The notes: generated from the sequence alone by a model not told the origin. A stretch of DNA of 64,000 nucleotides from Opitutus sp. (GCA_024707325.1 JANPZY010000001.1:2625942-2689941); one strand, 5' to 3'; shown: positions 26,637 to 36,208, counted from the stretch's first letter. Translations and numbers: made by a program.

Positions 26637-28447
26637 GGCCAGCCGGACTGGCAGGACCGGCTTTGCTGCTGGTGGCGCTGACGCTGCTGCTGGCCAGCAT
26701 GCCGGCCTGGCTGCACCTGCCGCTGCCGGACAATGGGCTGGTGCTGACGCAGGCAGCGCTGGTGGTGGATGATGGGAAGGTGCAGGCGGTGACGTTGCCC
26801 CATACGGTGCGGACGCCCGAGCCCGGACGCGCAGTGATCCGCTATGAGATGGAATTCCAATTGCAGGCGCAGCTCGAACGGGCGCAGACCGTCTATATCC
26901 CGGCGGCGCGGCACCCGCTTTCCGTCGCGGTGAATGATCGGGCGGTGCAGTTGCCGGCCGATTCGCCGTGGCTGCAGCAGGCGCAGGGCTATACGAGCCT
27001 GCTGCGCGTGCCGGCCGACTATCTGGTTCAAGGCGAAAACCACATCGTGGTGACATTGGTGCGGCGCGATGCGGCCATCCCCTTCTATCTGAGCCCGGTC
27101 CATATCGAGGCCGGCGCCGGGCTGGATCGCTCGCCATGGCTGGCGCTGGCCATGGCCGGACAGGGGCGCATCGCCGCCTTCGTGCTGCATCTGGTGGTAT
27201 TGCTGGGGCTGCTGACGCTGTGGACGGCGCGGCGGCACGATCCGCTGTTCCGCTGGCTGGCGCTGATCGGCAGTACGACGCTGCTGGCCAACCTGCTCGA
27301 TATCGCCCAGGTGCTGGACGGATTTGCCTCCTGGGCGCCGGCCCAACACGTATTGATGTGCGCCTTCGGCCTGATGGCGCTGGGCGTGGCGCTGGCGGCG
27401 GCGGAACGCCCGACGCCGCGCTGGCTGGCGCCGGCCATGATCGTGCTGCCGCTATTGCTGCTCGGGCTGGGCCTGCTGCTGGGGGAGCGACCGCTGCTGG
27501 TGACCGGCATCAGCGCCGGCATCGCCATTGGCGGGCATATCGTGGCCACCGTGCTGCTGGCGACCAGTTTCCTGCGCACCGGGCGGTGGGACCAGGGATT
27601 GCTGGCCGTGCCGTTCTTTCTCGTCGCCTGGATCGGGCTGGGGGACATGATGGTCGTGACCGGGCTGCGCGAAGCGCCGTTCCTGCTGACCAATTATGTG
27701 CGGCCGCTGACCCTGCTGACCATCGTCATCGTGCTGATGCGGCGGCTGGCCAACAGCCTCAACAGCCTGGACGAGGCCAATGACCTGCTGCGCCACAAGC
27801 TGAACGAGCAGGAGCGGCAATTGTCGTCGCTGCATGCGCGGGAGCGCCGGCGCGCCGCCGAGGCGGTGCTGGAGGATGAGCGCGAGCGGCTGACGCGCGA
27901 CCTGCATGACGGGCTGAGCGGGCATCTGGTATCGATCATCGCGCTCAGCGAACGGGGCGCCGATGCCGCCACGATCGAGCGCTCGGCTCGCGCGGCGCTT
28001 GACGACCTGCGGCTGGTGATCAATTCGCTCGATGTCGGCGACGAGGACCTGCCGCTGGCTTTGGCCGGCTTCCGCGAGCGGCTGGAGCCGCAACTGCGCC
28101 GGCTGGGCGTGGGGCTCGACTGGTCGATGGAAAAGCTGCCTGAAATCGGCGGGGTGACGCCGGGCAATGCGCTATCGGTGCTGCGCATCATGCAGGAAGC
28201 GGTGACCAATGCGCTCAAGCACGGCCCGGCGCGGCATATCCGCATCGAGGGGCAGCGGGGCTATGGCGGCGCGGCCGTAATCGCGGTGGCCAATGACGGC
28301 GGCGGGGGCGAAGCGGCGCGGGCCGGACATGGGCTGAGCAATATGAGCCGCCGGGCCCGCTCGATCGGCGGCGACGCCGTGTTCGAACGGCTGGAGGGCG
28401 AGGCGATCATGCGCCTGACCCTGCCGCCGCGACTGCTGGACGCCTAG
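26633..28447 (+). CDS. HisKA_3-type sensor histidine kinase with 7TM-like membrane domain
   Basis: Sensor kinase of 604 residues, partner of the upstream regulator (ATGA overlap). An N-terminal helix and a periplasmic beta-rich domain of about 170 residues resemble the 7TMR-DISM arrangement. About seven membrane helices and a coiled-coil linker (LLRHKLNEQERQLSSLHARE) follow. The dimerisation box RDLHDGLSGHLVS carries His425, and the ATPase part shows QEAVTNALKHG (N-box) and GHGLSNM. The kinase should autophosphorylate and pass the phosphate to Asp62 of the regulator. Confidence 0.9.
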   Translation: MRPAGLAGPALLLVALTLLLASMPAWLHLPLPDNGLVLTQAALVVDDGKVQAVTLPHTVRTPEPGRAVIRYEMEFQLQAQLERAQTVYIPAARHPLSVAVNDRAVQLPADSPWLQQAQGYTSLLRVPADYLVQGENHIVVTLVRRDAAIPFYLSPVHIEAGAGLDRSPWLALAMAGQGRIAAFVLHLVVLLGLLTLWTARRHDPLFRWLALIGSTTLLANLLDIAQVLDGFASWAPAQHVLMCAFGLMALGVALAAAERPTPRWLAPAMIVLPLLLLGLGLLLGERPLLVTGISAGIAIGGHIVATVLLATSFLRTGRWDQGLLAVPFFLVAWIGLGDMMVVTGLREAPFLLTNYVRPLTLLTIVIVLMRRLANSLNSLDEANDLLRHKLNEQERQLSSLHARERRRAAEAVLEDERERLTRDLHDGLSGHLVSIIALSERGADAATIERSARAALDDLRLVINSLDVGDEDLPLALAGFRERLEPQLRRLGVGLDWSMEKLPEIGGVTPGNALSVLRIMQEAVTNALKHGPARHIRIEGQRGYGGAAVIAVANDGGGGEAARAGHGLSNMSRRARSIGGDAVFERLEGEAIMRLTLPPRLLDA

Positions 28448-28473
28448 GGCTTTTGGGGCCCCCGCGCTCCCAG

Positions 28474-28502
28474 CCTCGTGGTTCGACAGGCTCACCATGA
28501 GG
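28474..28502. repeat. CCTCGTGGTTCGACAGGCTCACCATGAGG palindrome-type element
   Basis: An imperfect inverted repeat (CCTC.TGG / CCATGAGG around GTTCGACAGGCT). Related copies lie at 60840-60917, and its first half is shared with the large palindrome at 58198-58250. It lies in the spacer before the MFS gene. Confidence 0.55.
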
Positions 28503-28642
28503 CCTCCGATAGGTGAGTGCTTCAGCCCCGGGCGCCGGCTCCGGCGGATTCTCCTCGCTTCGGGCAGGCCGGGGGACTATGCAATTGCGCTTGCTCTTCG
28601 CATAATATATCAAGCAATTCCTTTTTAATTCGAGTCGTTGCC

Positions 28643-30067
28643 ATGACCGATTCCTCCCAAAGCAGTTGGGCCGAAATTTTCACGCCCCGTTTCGCGACGG
28701 TGACGCTGATCCTGTGCCTGGGCGTGGCGCTGCTGGCGTTCAACGCCTTTCTCGCCTCGATCTCGCTGCCGACCGCCGTGCAGGAAATGGGTGGGGTGGC
28801 GCTGATCTCGTGGGCGCTGACGCTGTTCCTGGTCTTTGCCATTGTCGGCGGGTCCGGCGCGGCCCTGCTCAAGCAGAGGCTGGGCGCGCGCACGGCGCTG
28901 CTGGCTTCGGCCGGCGTTTTCCTGGCAGGCACGGTGGTGGCCGCCACGGCCACATCCATGGAGCAGGTGCTCGTGGGGCGAGCCCTGCAGGGGCTGGGCG
29001 AAGGGGTGGTGTCGGCCATCTGTTTCGCGCTGATCCCGGAGCTGTTTCCGTCGCGGCTGGTGCCCAAAGTGTTCGGGCTGCAGGCGATGATCTGGGCCAT
29101 TGCGGCCTTTGGCGGGCCGGCGGTGGCGGGGCTGTTGACCGAGCTGGTCTCCTGGCGCGCGGCATTTCTCGTCAATGTGCCGCTGGTGCTGCTGTTTGCC
29201 GCCATGGTGACGGTGAAAGTGCCGGCTCATTCGCCCGAGGACCGCAAGGTGGTGAGTTTTCCGGGCATTCGCCTGCTGACCATCGGCGCGGCGATCATGC
29301 TGGTGGCTTTGGCCGGGCTGGCGCAGCCGCTGGCGGCGACGGGCCTGTTGATCGCGGCCGCGGCACTGCTGGTGCTGGTGGTGTGGCTCGATGCCCGCGC
29401 GACGGATCGGCTGATGCCGCCCGATGCGTTCCGGCCGATATCGGTGGTGGGCACCGGACTGTGGATGGTGCTGCTGATCAATGTCGCCGGCGCCGGTTCG
29501 GCGGTCTATCTGGTGCTGGTGGTGCAGGAAATGTGGGGCTATGGCCCCACCGCGGCGGGCGCCCTGGCGGCCACGCTGGCCGTGGCCTGGAGCGCATCGG
29601 CGATCCTGGTGGCCAATGTGCGCAGCAAGGAGACGCGCAAGACCCTGATCCGGCTGGGGCCGGCGATGATCGGCGCGGGACTGCTGCTGGTGCTGGCCGG
29701 GCTGGAGCTGGACCAGGTGGCTATCGTGGTGGCCGGGCAATTGATCATCGGCTCAGGCTTCGGCACCTGCAACGGCTATCTGAACCTGACGATGATGGAG
29801 GCCGCCAGCGACGCCGAACGCGACCGCACCTCGGCGCTGATGCCGACGACGCAATCGGCGGGCAATGCGATCGGCGCGGCGCTGGCCGGTGTCGCCGCCA
29901 ATTCGGCGGGCATGGCCGACGCCGTCTCGGCCGTGGAGATCAAGCTGGCCGTGATGCCGATCTATGTGCTGGGCGCGGCCATGGCCGCCCTGGCCTTTGC
30001 GGCGGCGTGGCGCATGGTGAGCATGATACGGCCGCAGGACGTGAATTCGAGCTTTGCGGCGGGGTAG
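28643..30067 (+). CDS. MFS transporter (drug:H+ antiporter, EmrB/QacA-like)
   Basis: A 474-residue major facilitator of about 14 helices. Seen: an early helix with FNAFLASISLPTAVQEM, the motif-A-like loop LKQRLGARTALL, and motif C in GLQAMIWAIAAFGGPAVAGLL-SWRAAFLVNVP, typical of 14-helix drug exporters. The substrate cannot be told. The ATG at 28643 leads directly into MTDSSQSSWAEIF; upstream codons in frame are repeat sequence. Confidence 0.87.
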   Translation: MTDSSQSSWAEIFTPRFATVTLILCLGVALLAFNAFLASISLPTAVQEMGGVALISWALTLFLVFAIVGGSGAALLKQRLGARTALLASAGVFLAGTVVAATATSMEQVLVGRALQGLGEGVVSAICFALIPELFPSRLVPKVFGLQAMIWAIAAFGGPAVAGLLTELVSWRAAFLVNVPLVLLFAAMVTVKVPAHSPEDRKVVSFPGIRLLTIGAAIMLVALAGLAQPLAATGLLIAAAALLVLVVWLDARATDRLMPPDAFRPISVVGTGLWMVLLINVAGAGSAVYLVLVVQEMWGYGPTAAGALAATLAVAWSASAILVANVRSKETRKTLIRLGPAMIGAGLLLVLAGLELDQVAIVVAGQLIIGSGFGTCNGYLNLTMMEAASDAERDRTSALMPTTQSAGNAIGAALAGVAANSAGMADAVSAVEIKLAVMPIYVLGAAMAALAFAAAWRMVSMIRPQDVNSSFAAG

Positions 30068-30079
30068 ATCTCTTAACCC

Positions 30080-30182
30080 CCTCCATTCCTCCCCCTGATA
30101 GGGGAGGAATGGATCGGGATTTGGTACCATGTTGCCCTGTCCACTGGGCGGCTCCTCCCCCTATCAGGGGGAGGTTGGGGAG
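30080..30182. repeat. Pair of CCTCCCCCTATCAGGGGGAGG elements
   Basis: Two inverted repeats (CCTCCCC-TGATA-GGGGAGG at about 30089-30109 and CTCCCCC-TATCA-GGGGGAG at about 30151-30171) stand about 40 bases apart in opposite orientation in the spacer between the MFS and peroxiredoxin genes. Confidence 0.6.
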
Positions 30183-30252
30183 GACGGAAAAGAAAAGGGC
30201 GGTGAATGAACCACCGCCCAGTTTTGTCAGGGAGAAAACGTTGTGCGCGCTC

Positions 30253-30888
30253 TTACGCGCGGGGCTGGGGAACAATGCGCAGATAGGGCTTGGGTTCCTT
30301 CCAGCCATTGGGGAACTTTTCCCTGGCGGCATCATTCGACAGGGAGCTGGCGATGATGACATCCTCGCCATTCTTCCAGTTGACCGGGGTGGCCACGGAG
30401 TGGTTGGCGGTGAGCTGAAGGCTGTCGATGACGCGCAGCACTTCATCGAAATTGCGGCCGGTGGAGGCCGGATATTCGATCTTGAGCTTCACCTTCTTGT
30501 CCGGGCCGATGACGAAGACCGAACGCACGGTCAGCGTGTTGTCGGCATTGGGATGGATCATGTCATAGAGGCGGGCGACTTCGCCCTCGGTGTCGGCCAG
30601 CAGCGGGAAATTGAGGGCGGTGCCCTGGGTTTCCTCGATATCCTTGGCCCAGCCGCCGTGATCCTCGAGCTTGTCGACGGAAAGGCCCAGCACCTTGACG
30701 CCGCGCTTGTCGAATTCGGGCTTCAGCTTGGCGGTATAGCCCAGCTCGGTGGTGCAGACGGGGGTGAAATTCTTGGGGTGGCTGAACAGCACAGCCCAAT
30801 GGCCGTCGATATAATCATAGAAATGGATCGGGCCTTCGGTGCTGTCGATGGTGAAATCGGGGGCGGTATCGCCAATCAGAATTGCCAT
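30253..30888 (-). CDS. 1-Cys peroxiredoxin (Prx6 type)
   Basis: Thiol peroxidase of 211 residues that reduces hydrogen peroxide and organic peroxides. The peroxidatic Cys45 is in the family motif FTPVCTTELG. No other cysteine is present, so it is a 1-Cys enzyme needing an outside reductant such as glutathione. The C-terminal extension (VATPVNWKNGEDVII) is typical of Prx6-type enzymes. The ATG at MAILIGDTAPDF fits the family; the frame upstream is not conserved in character. Confidence 0.93.
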   Translation of the reverse strand: MAILIGDTAPDFTIDSTEGPIHFYDYIDGHWAVLFSHPKNFTPVCTTELGYTAKLKPEFDKRGVKVLGLSVDKLEDHGGWAKDIEETQGTALNFPLLADTEGEVARLYDMIHPNADNTLTVRSVFVIGPDKKVKLKIEYPASTGRNFDEVLRVIDSLQLTANHSVATPVNWKNGEDVIIASSLSNDAAREKFPNGWKEPKPYLRIVPQPRA

Positions 30889-31064
30889 GTCTTGATCCCT
30901 AGCGGGCCAGCATCGGGCCCCTACTCGCTTTAACAAGAGAATATCGTCTTCCCGGCCGCAGCAATGCAGCGGCCGGAAGCGAAATCCTTTTATGTTTTTG
31001 CCGCGCCGGTACGCCATGGCGTTCCAACGAAAAGGTGCGGCGGAGGATAGGGCAGGAAAGCGCT

Positions 31065-31565
31065 TCAGCGCGTGGCGGGAGCGCCGTTGGTCCAGGTGAC
31101 CTGCTCGGTGGCGAGGGGAATGACCGAAAGGCTCATCTTGCCGGTGCCCTGCTGGATCTCGCGGGCATGGGCCAGGTAGATCAGCGCATTGTTGGCCTGG
31201 TCATCGTAGACGCGGGTGACGCGCAGCGACTTCCAGATCAGCGAGCGCCCTTCCTTGAAGATTTCCTCGCCGCCGGCACGGGTATTGATATCGCCGATGG
31301 TGATCGGCCCGGTGACAGAGCAATCGAGCGCCGAATAGGAGGGGTCCTCGAACCAGTTGCCCTGCTGCAGGCGATCGATGAAGGAGCGGTTGAAATAGGC
31401 CAGGTGGCAGACGACGCCATCGACTTCCGGATCGGCCACCGCATCGATGGCGATATCATTGCCGGTCCAGTCGACCCCGACGCTGCCCACTTCGCGGCTG
31501 TCGCCACAGGCGGCAAGGGTGACGGCAAGGGCGGCAGTCATGGCGATTGCGGCGAGGCGGTTCAT
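31065..31565 (-). CDS. creA: CreA family lipoprotein
   Basis: A 166-residue CreA protein. A lipoprotein signal ends in the lipobox LAACGDS, so it is probably anchored in the membrane facing the periplasm. The body is typical: VGSVGVDWTGNDIAIDAVADP, VCHLAYFN, then FEDPSYSALDC and SLRVTRVYDDQ. CreA proteins are widespread in proteobacteria and have no settled function. Confidence 0.9.
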   Translation of the reverse strand: MNRLAAIAMTAALAVTLAACGDSREVGSVGVDWTGNDIAIDAVADPEVDGVVCHLAYFNRSFIDRLQQGNWFEDPSYSALDCSVTGPITIGDINTRAGGEEIFKEGRSLIWKSLRVTRVYDDQANNALIYLAHAREIQQGTGKMSLSVIPLATEQVTWTNGAPATR

Positions 31566-31637
31566 GGGCAGGCTCCCCTGGTTGCGGGGATTAGATGGGA
31601 TGTTTGGGGGTGAGTGCAATGGGCGGGGCACAAATGA

Positions 31638-31737
31638 GCCTCATCCTCGGTCGTCATCCTCGGGCTTGACCCGAGGAGACTTCACTTGTGCCAGCGTTTC
31701 GCAAGTGCAGAGCCCTCGGGTCAGGCCCGAGGGTAAC
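31638..31737. repeat. Pair of TCATCCTCGGGCTTGACCCGAGGA hairpins
   Basis: Hairpin CCTCGGG-CTTGA-CCCGAGG at about 31655-31676 and, in inverted order, CCCTCGGG-TCAGG-CCCGAGGG at about 31712-31733. Between them lies a third hairpin (CACTTG..CAAGTG). This is a common intergenic palindrome type in Rhizobiales. Confidence 0.6.
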
Positions 31738-31753
31738 GCGCGGTGTTGGTTGC

Positions 31754-32554
31754 CTAGTAGCTGCGCTCTTTCAGATATCGCTCCAGCAGGCGCACCAGCA
31801 GGGACAGCGAAATGGTCATGGTGAGATAGAGGAAGGCCACGACATTGTAGGTTTCGAAGAACAGGAACGTGCCCGAGGAATAGACCTTGCCGAGCTGGGT
31901 AATATCCTGCACGCCGAGGGCCGAGACCAGGGCGGAATCCTTGATCATCGAGACGAAGTCATTGGCCAGCGGCGGCAGAATGGTGCGCAGGGCCTGGGGG
32001 AAGGTGACGAGGCGGAAGCATTTCCAGCGGGAAAGGCCGAGCGAGCGCGCCGCTTCGAGCTGGCCGCGATCGACAGATTCTATCCCCGCGCGGAAAATCT
32101 CGGCGATAAAGGCAGAATAGCAGATGGTGAGCGCGACGATGGCGCGCCAGACGAAATCGAACTGGCGGATGGTGACCACGGTATCGAAGGGCTGCAGCAG
32201 CCAGTTGAGGCCGGCTACCATGCCGGGAGCGCCGACAAAGGCGACGTAGAACAGGAAGACCAGCACGGGAATGCCGCGGATGATTTCCACGTAGAAGGTG
32301 GCGATCTCGCGCAGGATGCGGTTGCCCGAAGTGCGGGCCAGGGCGACGAGCAGGCCGATCAGCGTGGCCGATGTGAAGGCGACCAGCGTGACCCAGATGG
32401 TGGTGAGGACGCCGCTGGAGAGGGCCCGGAAGATTTGGCTATAGCCGGCATCATTGGTGATGGCCCAGAGCCCGGTGACAAAGAGCAGCCCGATGGCGAG
32501 CAGCCACCAGGGGATGCGGGCGAAGATGGAGGGACGGCGGGGGATGTAGGTCAT
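31754..32554 (-). CDS. Polar amino-acid ABC transporter permease
   Basis: A 266-residue permease of the His/Glu/Gln/Arg/opine class. Seen: the N-terminal [14 protein letters not shown] start of the transport domain, [19 protein letters not shown], and the EAA loop [23 protein letters not shown] that docks the ATPase. The substrate-binding protein gene lies upstream on the same strand, across a repeat-filled gap. No ATPase gene is present, so that subunit must come from elsewhere. Confidence 0.9.
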   Translation of the reverse strand: MTYIPRRPSIFARIPWWLLAIGLLFVTGLWAITNDAGYSQIFRALSSGVLTTIWVTLVAFTSATLIGLLVALARTSGNRILREIATFYVEIIRGIPVLVFLFYVAFVGAPGMVAGLNWLLQPFDTVVTIRQFDFVWRAIVALTICYSAFIAEIFRAGIESVDRGQLEAARSLGLSRWKCFRLVTFPQALRTILPPLANDFVSMIKDSALVSALGVQDITQLGKVYSSGTFLFFETYNVVAFLYLTMTISLSLLVRLLERYLKERSY

Positions 32555-32587
32555 GGTGTTTTATTTGCCCCGCAGGCTCAGTCGTTC

Positions 32588-32746
32588 TTCCCTCCCCCTT
32601 GTGGGGAGGGATCGAGGGTGGGGGTGTCGAGGGTGCCACAGGCGCCGAGTTTGTGGAGCCCTCGACACCCCCACCCTGCTCGATTCAACGGACTTAGCAA
32701 GCTAAGTCCTATCTCGCTTCCCTCCCCACAAGGGGGAGGGAGGGTG
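32588..32746. repeat. CCCTCCCC-type composite repeat inside the amino-acid ABC operon
   Basis: CCCTCCCCCTTGTGGGGAGGG at the left end and CCCTCCCCACAAGGGGGAGGG at the right are inverted copies. Between them are GAGGGTGGGGGTGTCGAGGG and its inverted partner CCCTCGACACCCCCACCCT, and TTAGCAAGCTAA. The insertion separates the binding-protein and permease genes. Confidence 0.65.
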
Positions 32747-32776
32747 CTGACTGATGGATCGTAATCGGACCGACGC

Positions 32777-33579
32777 CTACTGCGCCGCGTTGTACTCGTA
32801 GAACCACTTCTGCTGCAGGGCATCCATGGTGCCGTCGGCCTTGATCTGGGCCAGGGCGGCGTTGATGGGGGCGACGAGGTCGGAGCTCGGGGTCAGGATG
32901 AAGCCGAAATCCTCGGTGCCGAGGGGCTCGCCGATGACTTTGAAGGCGCCGGGATTGGCGCCGATATAGCCATTGGCCGAGGTCTGGTCCATCAAGACGG
33001 TATCGACATCGCCCGGGCCAGGGCCTGCACCGAGGCGCCGAAGGTTTCGAACAGCTTGATGCGGGGATTGGCCTCGTCGCCATCGAGCACGTCGTAGACG
33101 GCGACGTAGAAATTGGTGGTGCCGGCCTGGGCGCCGACCAGATTGGCGGCATCGGCGGCAAAGCTGGCCGCATCGGTGAAGCGGTCCTCATCGGCGCGGA
33201 CCAGCATGAGCTGCTGGCTGGTGAGGTAGCTGTCGGAAAAATCGATCTGGCTCTTGCGCTCGTCATTGATGGTGATGCCATCCATGCCGACTTCGAACTG
33301 GCCGTCGCGCACCGCCTGGATCATCACGTCCCAACTGGCGAGCTGCCAATCGACCTCGGCATTGAGGCGGATGGCGATTTCGTTGAACAGGTCATATTCG
33401 AAGCCGATGCCCTCGCCACTCGCTGGATCGGCGAAGTTGAGCGGCACATAGGCGTTTTCGGTGACGGCGACGATGGTGCGGCCGCCCAGATCGGGCAGCG
33501 CATCCTGCGCCTGGGCGGCGGGCAGGCCAAGGGCAACAACGGCCGCTGCGGCGGCGAGGAGTTTGGTGAGCGAAGGCAT
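32777..33579 (-). CDS. Polar amino-acid ABC substrate-binding protein, frameshifted
   Basis: Periplasmic binding protein of about 267 residues, family 3. A signal peptide ([18 protein letters not shown]) and the start of the solute-binding domain ([44 protein letters not shown]) are in one frame. After a break near 33003 the second lobe continues ([29 protein letters not shown]). One base restores the reading. With the permease downstream it forms a partial amino-acid importer. Confidence 0.87.
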
Positions 33580-33649
33580 GAGGCGGCAGTCTCCCGGTCA
33601 ATGTTTTGCCGGGAGACTAGAGCATTCGGTCGAAGCTTGGAAATGGGCT

Positions 33650-34018
33650 TTATGCCCCGTCTACCACGTCGGCGCCGGGGCCGTTCTTCTGCAGCGACTC
33701 GATAGCGTTCCTGGCCGAGGCCTTGGATGTATAGGTTTCGGTGCGGACCATGGTCTCGCCATTGCCGGCGACGAAGCGCACGAAATGCTGGCCATCCTTG
33801 GAGGCGACGATCTCGAAGCGGTAGCCGGAGCCGGTCTCGTCCTTGGAGAGATCGACCGTGGCGGCGCCGGGCGCATTCTTCTTCAGGGACTCGATGGCCG
33901 ACTTGGCGCTGGCCTTCTGCTTGTAATTCTCCGACCAGAAAATCTTCTCGGAATTGTAGGAGAAATCGAACTTGAACTGATCGTTGGCGGCTGGGGTGAC
34001 GTTGAATTTATGCGCCAT
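33650..34018 (-). CDS. YegP-like DUF1508 protein
   Basis: A 122-residue protein with two tandem DUF1508 units. The first, FKFDFSYNSEKIFWSENYKQKASAKSAIESLKKNA, is mirrored by YRFEIVASKDGQHFVRFVAGNG...TYTSKASARNAIESLQKN. The family is small and widespread; its role is unknown, though homologues are linked to stress. The ATG at MAHKFNVT is preceded by AGGAGTCCCAGCGTC. Confidence 0.85.
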   Translation of the reverse strand: MAHKFNVTPAANDQFKFDFSYNSEKIFWSENYKQKASAKSAIESLKKNAPGAATVDLSKDETGSGYRFEIVASKDGQHFVRFVAGNGETMVRTETYTSKASARNAIESLQKNGPGADVVDGA

Positions 34019-34104
34019 GACGCTGGGACTCCTCTTCGACAGCCGCGACCCGACTGCCCTCACAAGGGGGTAGCTTAGCGGCATGGGAGCAGAAGGGAAG
34101 CCCT

Positions 34105-34392
34105 CTATGTCCGGTCGATATGGCCCAGGTCGCGGTCGGGATCGATGCGGTCGCGGACCAGTTGCTTGAGCTGCTTGACGTCGGGAAAGCCGCCGTCGCG
34201 CTTGCGTTCCCAGACCAGCTCGCCATCGAGATGGATTTCGAAAATACCCCCGGTGCCGGGCACCAGGGTCACGGAGCCCATTTCGAGGCTGAAGGTGGAG
34301 AGGACTTCGGACGCCATCCAGGCCGAGCGCAGCAGCCAGTTGCACTGGGTGCAATAGGTGATGGTCAGCGCCGGCTTGCCGTTGTCGCTCAC
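34105..34392 (-). CDS. SelT/SelW/SelH (Rdx) family thioredoxin-like protein
   Basis: A 95-residue Rdx-family protein with the redox motif CTQC (14-17) in YCTQCNWLLRSAWMASEVL, Cys replacing the selenocysteine of animal homologues, and the C-terminal motif GGFPDVKQLKQLVRD. It is probably a small oxidoreductase using glutathione or a thioredoxin-like partner. The GTG start touches the stop of the upstream cyclic-nucleotide-binding gene, so the two are in one transcript. Confidence 0.88.
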   Translation of the reverse strand: MSDNGKPALTITYCTQCNWLLRSAWMASEVLSTFSLEMGSVTLVPGTGGIFEIHLDGELVWERKRDGGFPDVKQLKQLVRDRIDPDRDLGHIDRT

Positions 34393-34854
34393 CTAGGCCT
34401 TCTTGCGCTTCTTGAGGTCGGCGGGATCGACAAGGCTCGCCAGAATCTGGTCGACGAGGTCGAGATCCTGCCGTTTGCCGGCGGCCTGCTGCTGCAGGTC
34501 GACCAGGTAGGACGTGGTGTAATAGAGCCGCCGCGCCAGCATGGTGGCGATATGCAGCGAGAATTCGGGGCGGGAATCGAGGAAGGTCAGCGCATCGGGG
34601 ATTTCATAGGCGGTGACCGCCGAGAGCGCCTTGACCGTGGCCGAATGGGGCATATCGAGCAAAACCGCCATTTCGCCGAATATGGATCCAGGTTCGTCGA
34701 CATGGGTGACCTGGGTGCGCTCGCGGATGACTTCCACCTGGCCCTCGACCAGCACGTAGAGCCGGCCGAAGCGCTCGCCTTCGGGCAACATGACGGCGCC
34801 CGGCTTGAACGTCACCTGATTCAGACCCTGGCAATATTCGAGAATGTCGGCCAT
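34393..34854 (-). CDS. Cyclic nucleotide-binding domain protein
   Basis: A 153-residue protein consisting of one cNMP-binding beta-roll (LYVLVEGQVEVIRE, GSIFGEMAVLLDMPHSATVKAL) and a C-terminal helix, without a DNA-binding or channel domain. The phosphate-binding cassette has GEMAVL but then PHSATV instead of xRSATV, so Arg is replaced by His and nucleotide binding may be weak or changed. It is likely a small signalling adaptor. It forms a tight pair with the SelW-like gene. Confidence 0.85.
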   Translation of the reverse strand: MADILEYCQGLNQVTFKPGAVMLPEGERFGRLYVLVEGQVEVIRERTQVTHVDEPGSIFGEMAVLLDMPHSATVKALSAVTAYEIPDALTFLDSRPEFSLHIATMLARRLYYTTSYLVDLQQQAAGKRQDLDLVDQILASLVDPADLKKRKKA

Positions 34855-34958
34855 GTGCTCCCTCCGCCTGCCGGCCTTCTATATCGCGCAAAGTCCCGGC
34901 CGGTCAAAGCAAAGCCGCCCGGCGCGAACCGGGCGGCTGGAGAGGGCTGGCGCAAGGA

Positions 34959-35597
34959 TCAGTTGATCCACACCACCGTGCGATTGGTAGAATCGACCAA
35001 AGCCGGCCGGTCGCCGAGATAGACATAGCCATAGCGCGAATCGGGAATGGTGGCGATTTCGGTGCCGTCGGGCAGGACATAGCCCACCACCGCGTCACCC
35101 TCGACCTCGACCGAAGTCACGGGATTGGCCACGGCGAAATCGGCGGCGGTCTGGGGTACGAGATAGCCCGGGGACTGCACCAGGGCGCGGCTTTCCAGAT
35201 CGACGATCCAGACGCGGTCATTGGCGTAGACATAGCCATAGGCCGGGTCGCCCTCGATGGGATAGACCGTGACGTCGGTCGGCACGACAAAGCCGATATC
35301 GGCGCTGCCGTCGAAATAGATCGGCTCGACCGGATGGGCCGCGACATAGTCGATGGACGAGGTGGCGATGCCCGCTTCGGCGCCGATCGTGGCGCCGGCA
35401 AAGCCGCCGATGACGGCGCCGATGGGGCCGCCCAGCAGGCCGCCCACGACAGCGCCGGTGGTGCCGCCGCCGGTGGCGCCGATGACGGCGCCGGCATCGG
35501 CATCAGGCTGGACGCCGACGACCCGGTCCTGGGCGACGGCAGGCAGGGCAGCGGCGAGCGAAAGTGCGGCCATGGAGGCCAGGAGAAGCTTTTTCAT
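34959..35597 (-). CDS. Secreted DUF1236 protein with glycine-zipper segment
   Basis: A 212-residue exported protein: a signal peptide (LLLASMAALSLAAALPAVA), a glycine-zipper stretch (GGLLGGPIGAVIGGFAGATIG) able to insert in a membrane, then three related units ending in DUF1236 (VEGDAVVGYVLPDGTEIATI, YGYVYLGDRPALVD). DUF1236 is largely confined to Rhizobiales and has no known function. The ATG at MKKLLLAS follows a usable AGGATC. Confidence 0.85.
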   Translation of the reverse strand: MKKLLLASMAALSLAAALPAVAQDRVVGVQPDADAGAVIGATGGGTTGAVVGGLLGGPIGAVIGGFAGATIGAEAGIATSSIDYVAAHPVEPIYFDGSADIGFVVPTDVTVYPIEGDPAYGYVYANDRVWIVDLESRALVQSPGYLVPQTAADFAVANPVTSVEVEGDAVVGYVLPDGTEIATIPDSRYGYVYLGDRPALVDSTNRTVVWIN

Positions 35598-35737
35598 TGT
35601 CTTGATCCTAACGTAAGCGAGCAGGCCGGAGGCCGGCTCATTGCGGATTGCGCGGGGCCAATGACGGCGGCGCGCGGTTAACCGCCCCGTGGGTTTGCAA
35701 CGGGAGCCCGTGGCGGTTCGTTCCGCAGATGTGAGGA

Positions 35738-36208
35738 TCAGGCGGCGAGCTGTTGCAGAATGGCACCGGCGAGATCGGCCGGCTGCACATCCGGCGCGAA
35801 GCGGGCGGCAACCTGCCCGTCCCGGCCGATGAGGAACTTGGCGAAATTCCATTCGATATCGCCCGGATGCCCGGATTTGAGCCAGGCATAGAGCGGGCTT
35901 TCATGGGGGCCGTTGACATCGAGCCGGGCGAAAAGCGGGAAGCTGACGCCGAAATTGACTTCGCAGAATTCGGCGATCTCGACCGCCGTGCCCGGCTCCT
36001 GCCCGCCGAACTGGTTGCAGGGGAAGCCCAGCACGACCAGGCCTTCATCCCCATGCGCGCGCCACAATGCCTCGAGCCCGCCATATTGGGGCGTGTGGCC
36101 GCATTGGCTGGCGGTATTGACCACCAGCACGACCTTGCCGGCATAGGCGGCGAGGGGCTGGGGCGTGCCATCGAGCAAAGGCAGGGTGAAGGCGCTGAGG
36201 CTGGTCAT
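35738..36208 (-). CDS. Glutathione peroxidase
   Basis: A 156-residue glutathione-peroxidase-fold enzyme that reduces peroxides, probably using thioredoxin, as in most bacterial Cys-type enzymes. The catalytic set is present: Cys36 in NTASQCGHTPQY, Gln in FPCNQFGGQEPG, and Trp and Asn in EWNFAKFLI. The N-terminus is short, starting MTSLSAFTLPLLDG. Confidence 0.92.
   Translation of the reverse strand: MTSLSAFTLPLLDGTPQPLAAYAGKVVLVVNTASQCGHTPQYGGLEALWRAHGDEGLVVLGFPCNQFGGQEPGTAVEIAEFCEVNFGVSFPLFARLDVNGPHESPLYAWLKSGHPGDIEWNFAKFLIGRDGQVAARFAPDVQPADLAGAILQQLAA

Noticed and set aside
28666..30933. A 755-codon plus-strand frame overlapping the MFS gene and running over the peroxiredoxin
   Set aside because: Gly/Arg/Ala low-complexity shadow of the MFS gene, then antisense of the peroxiredoxin; no conserved motif.
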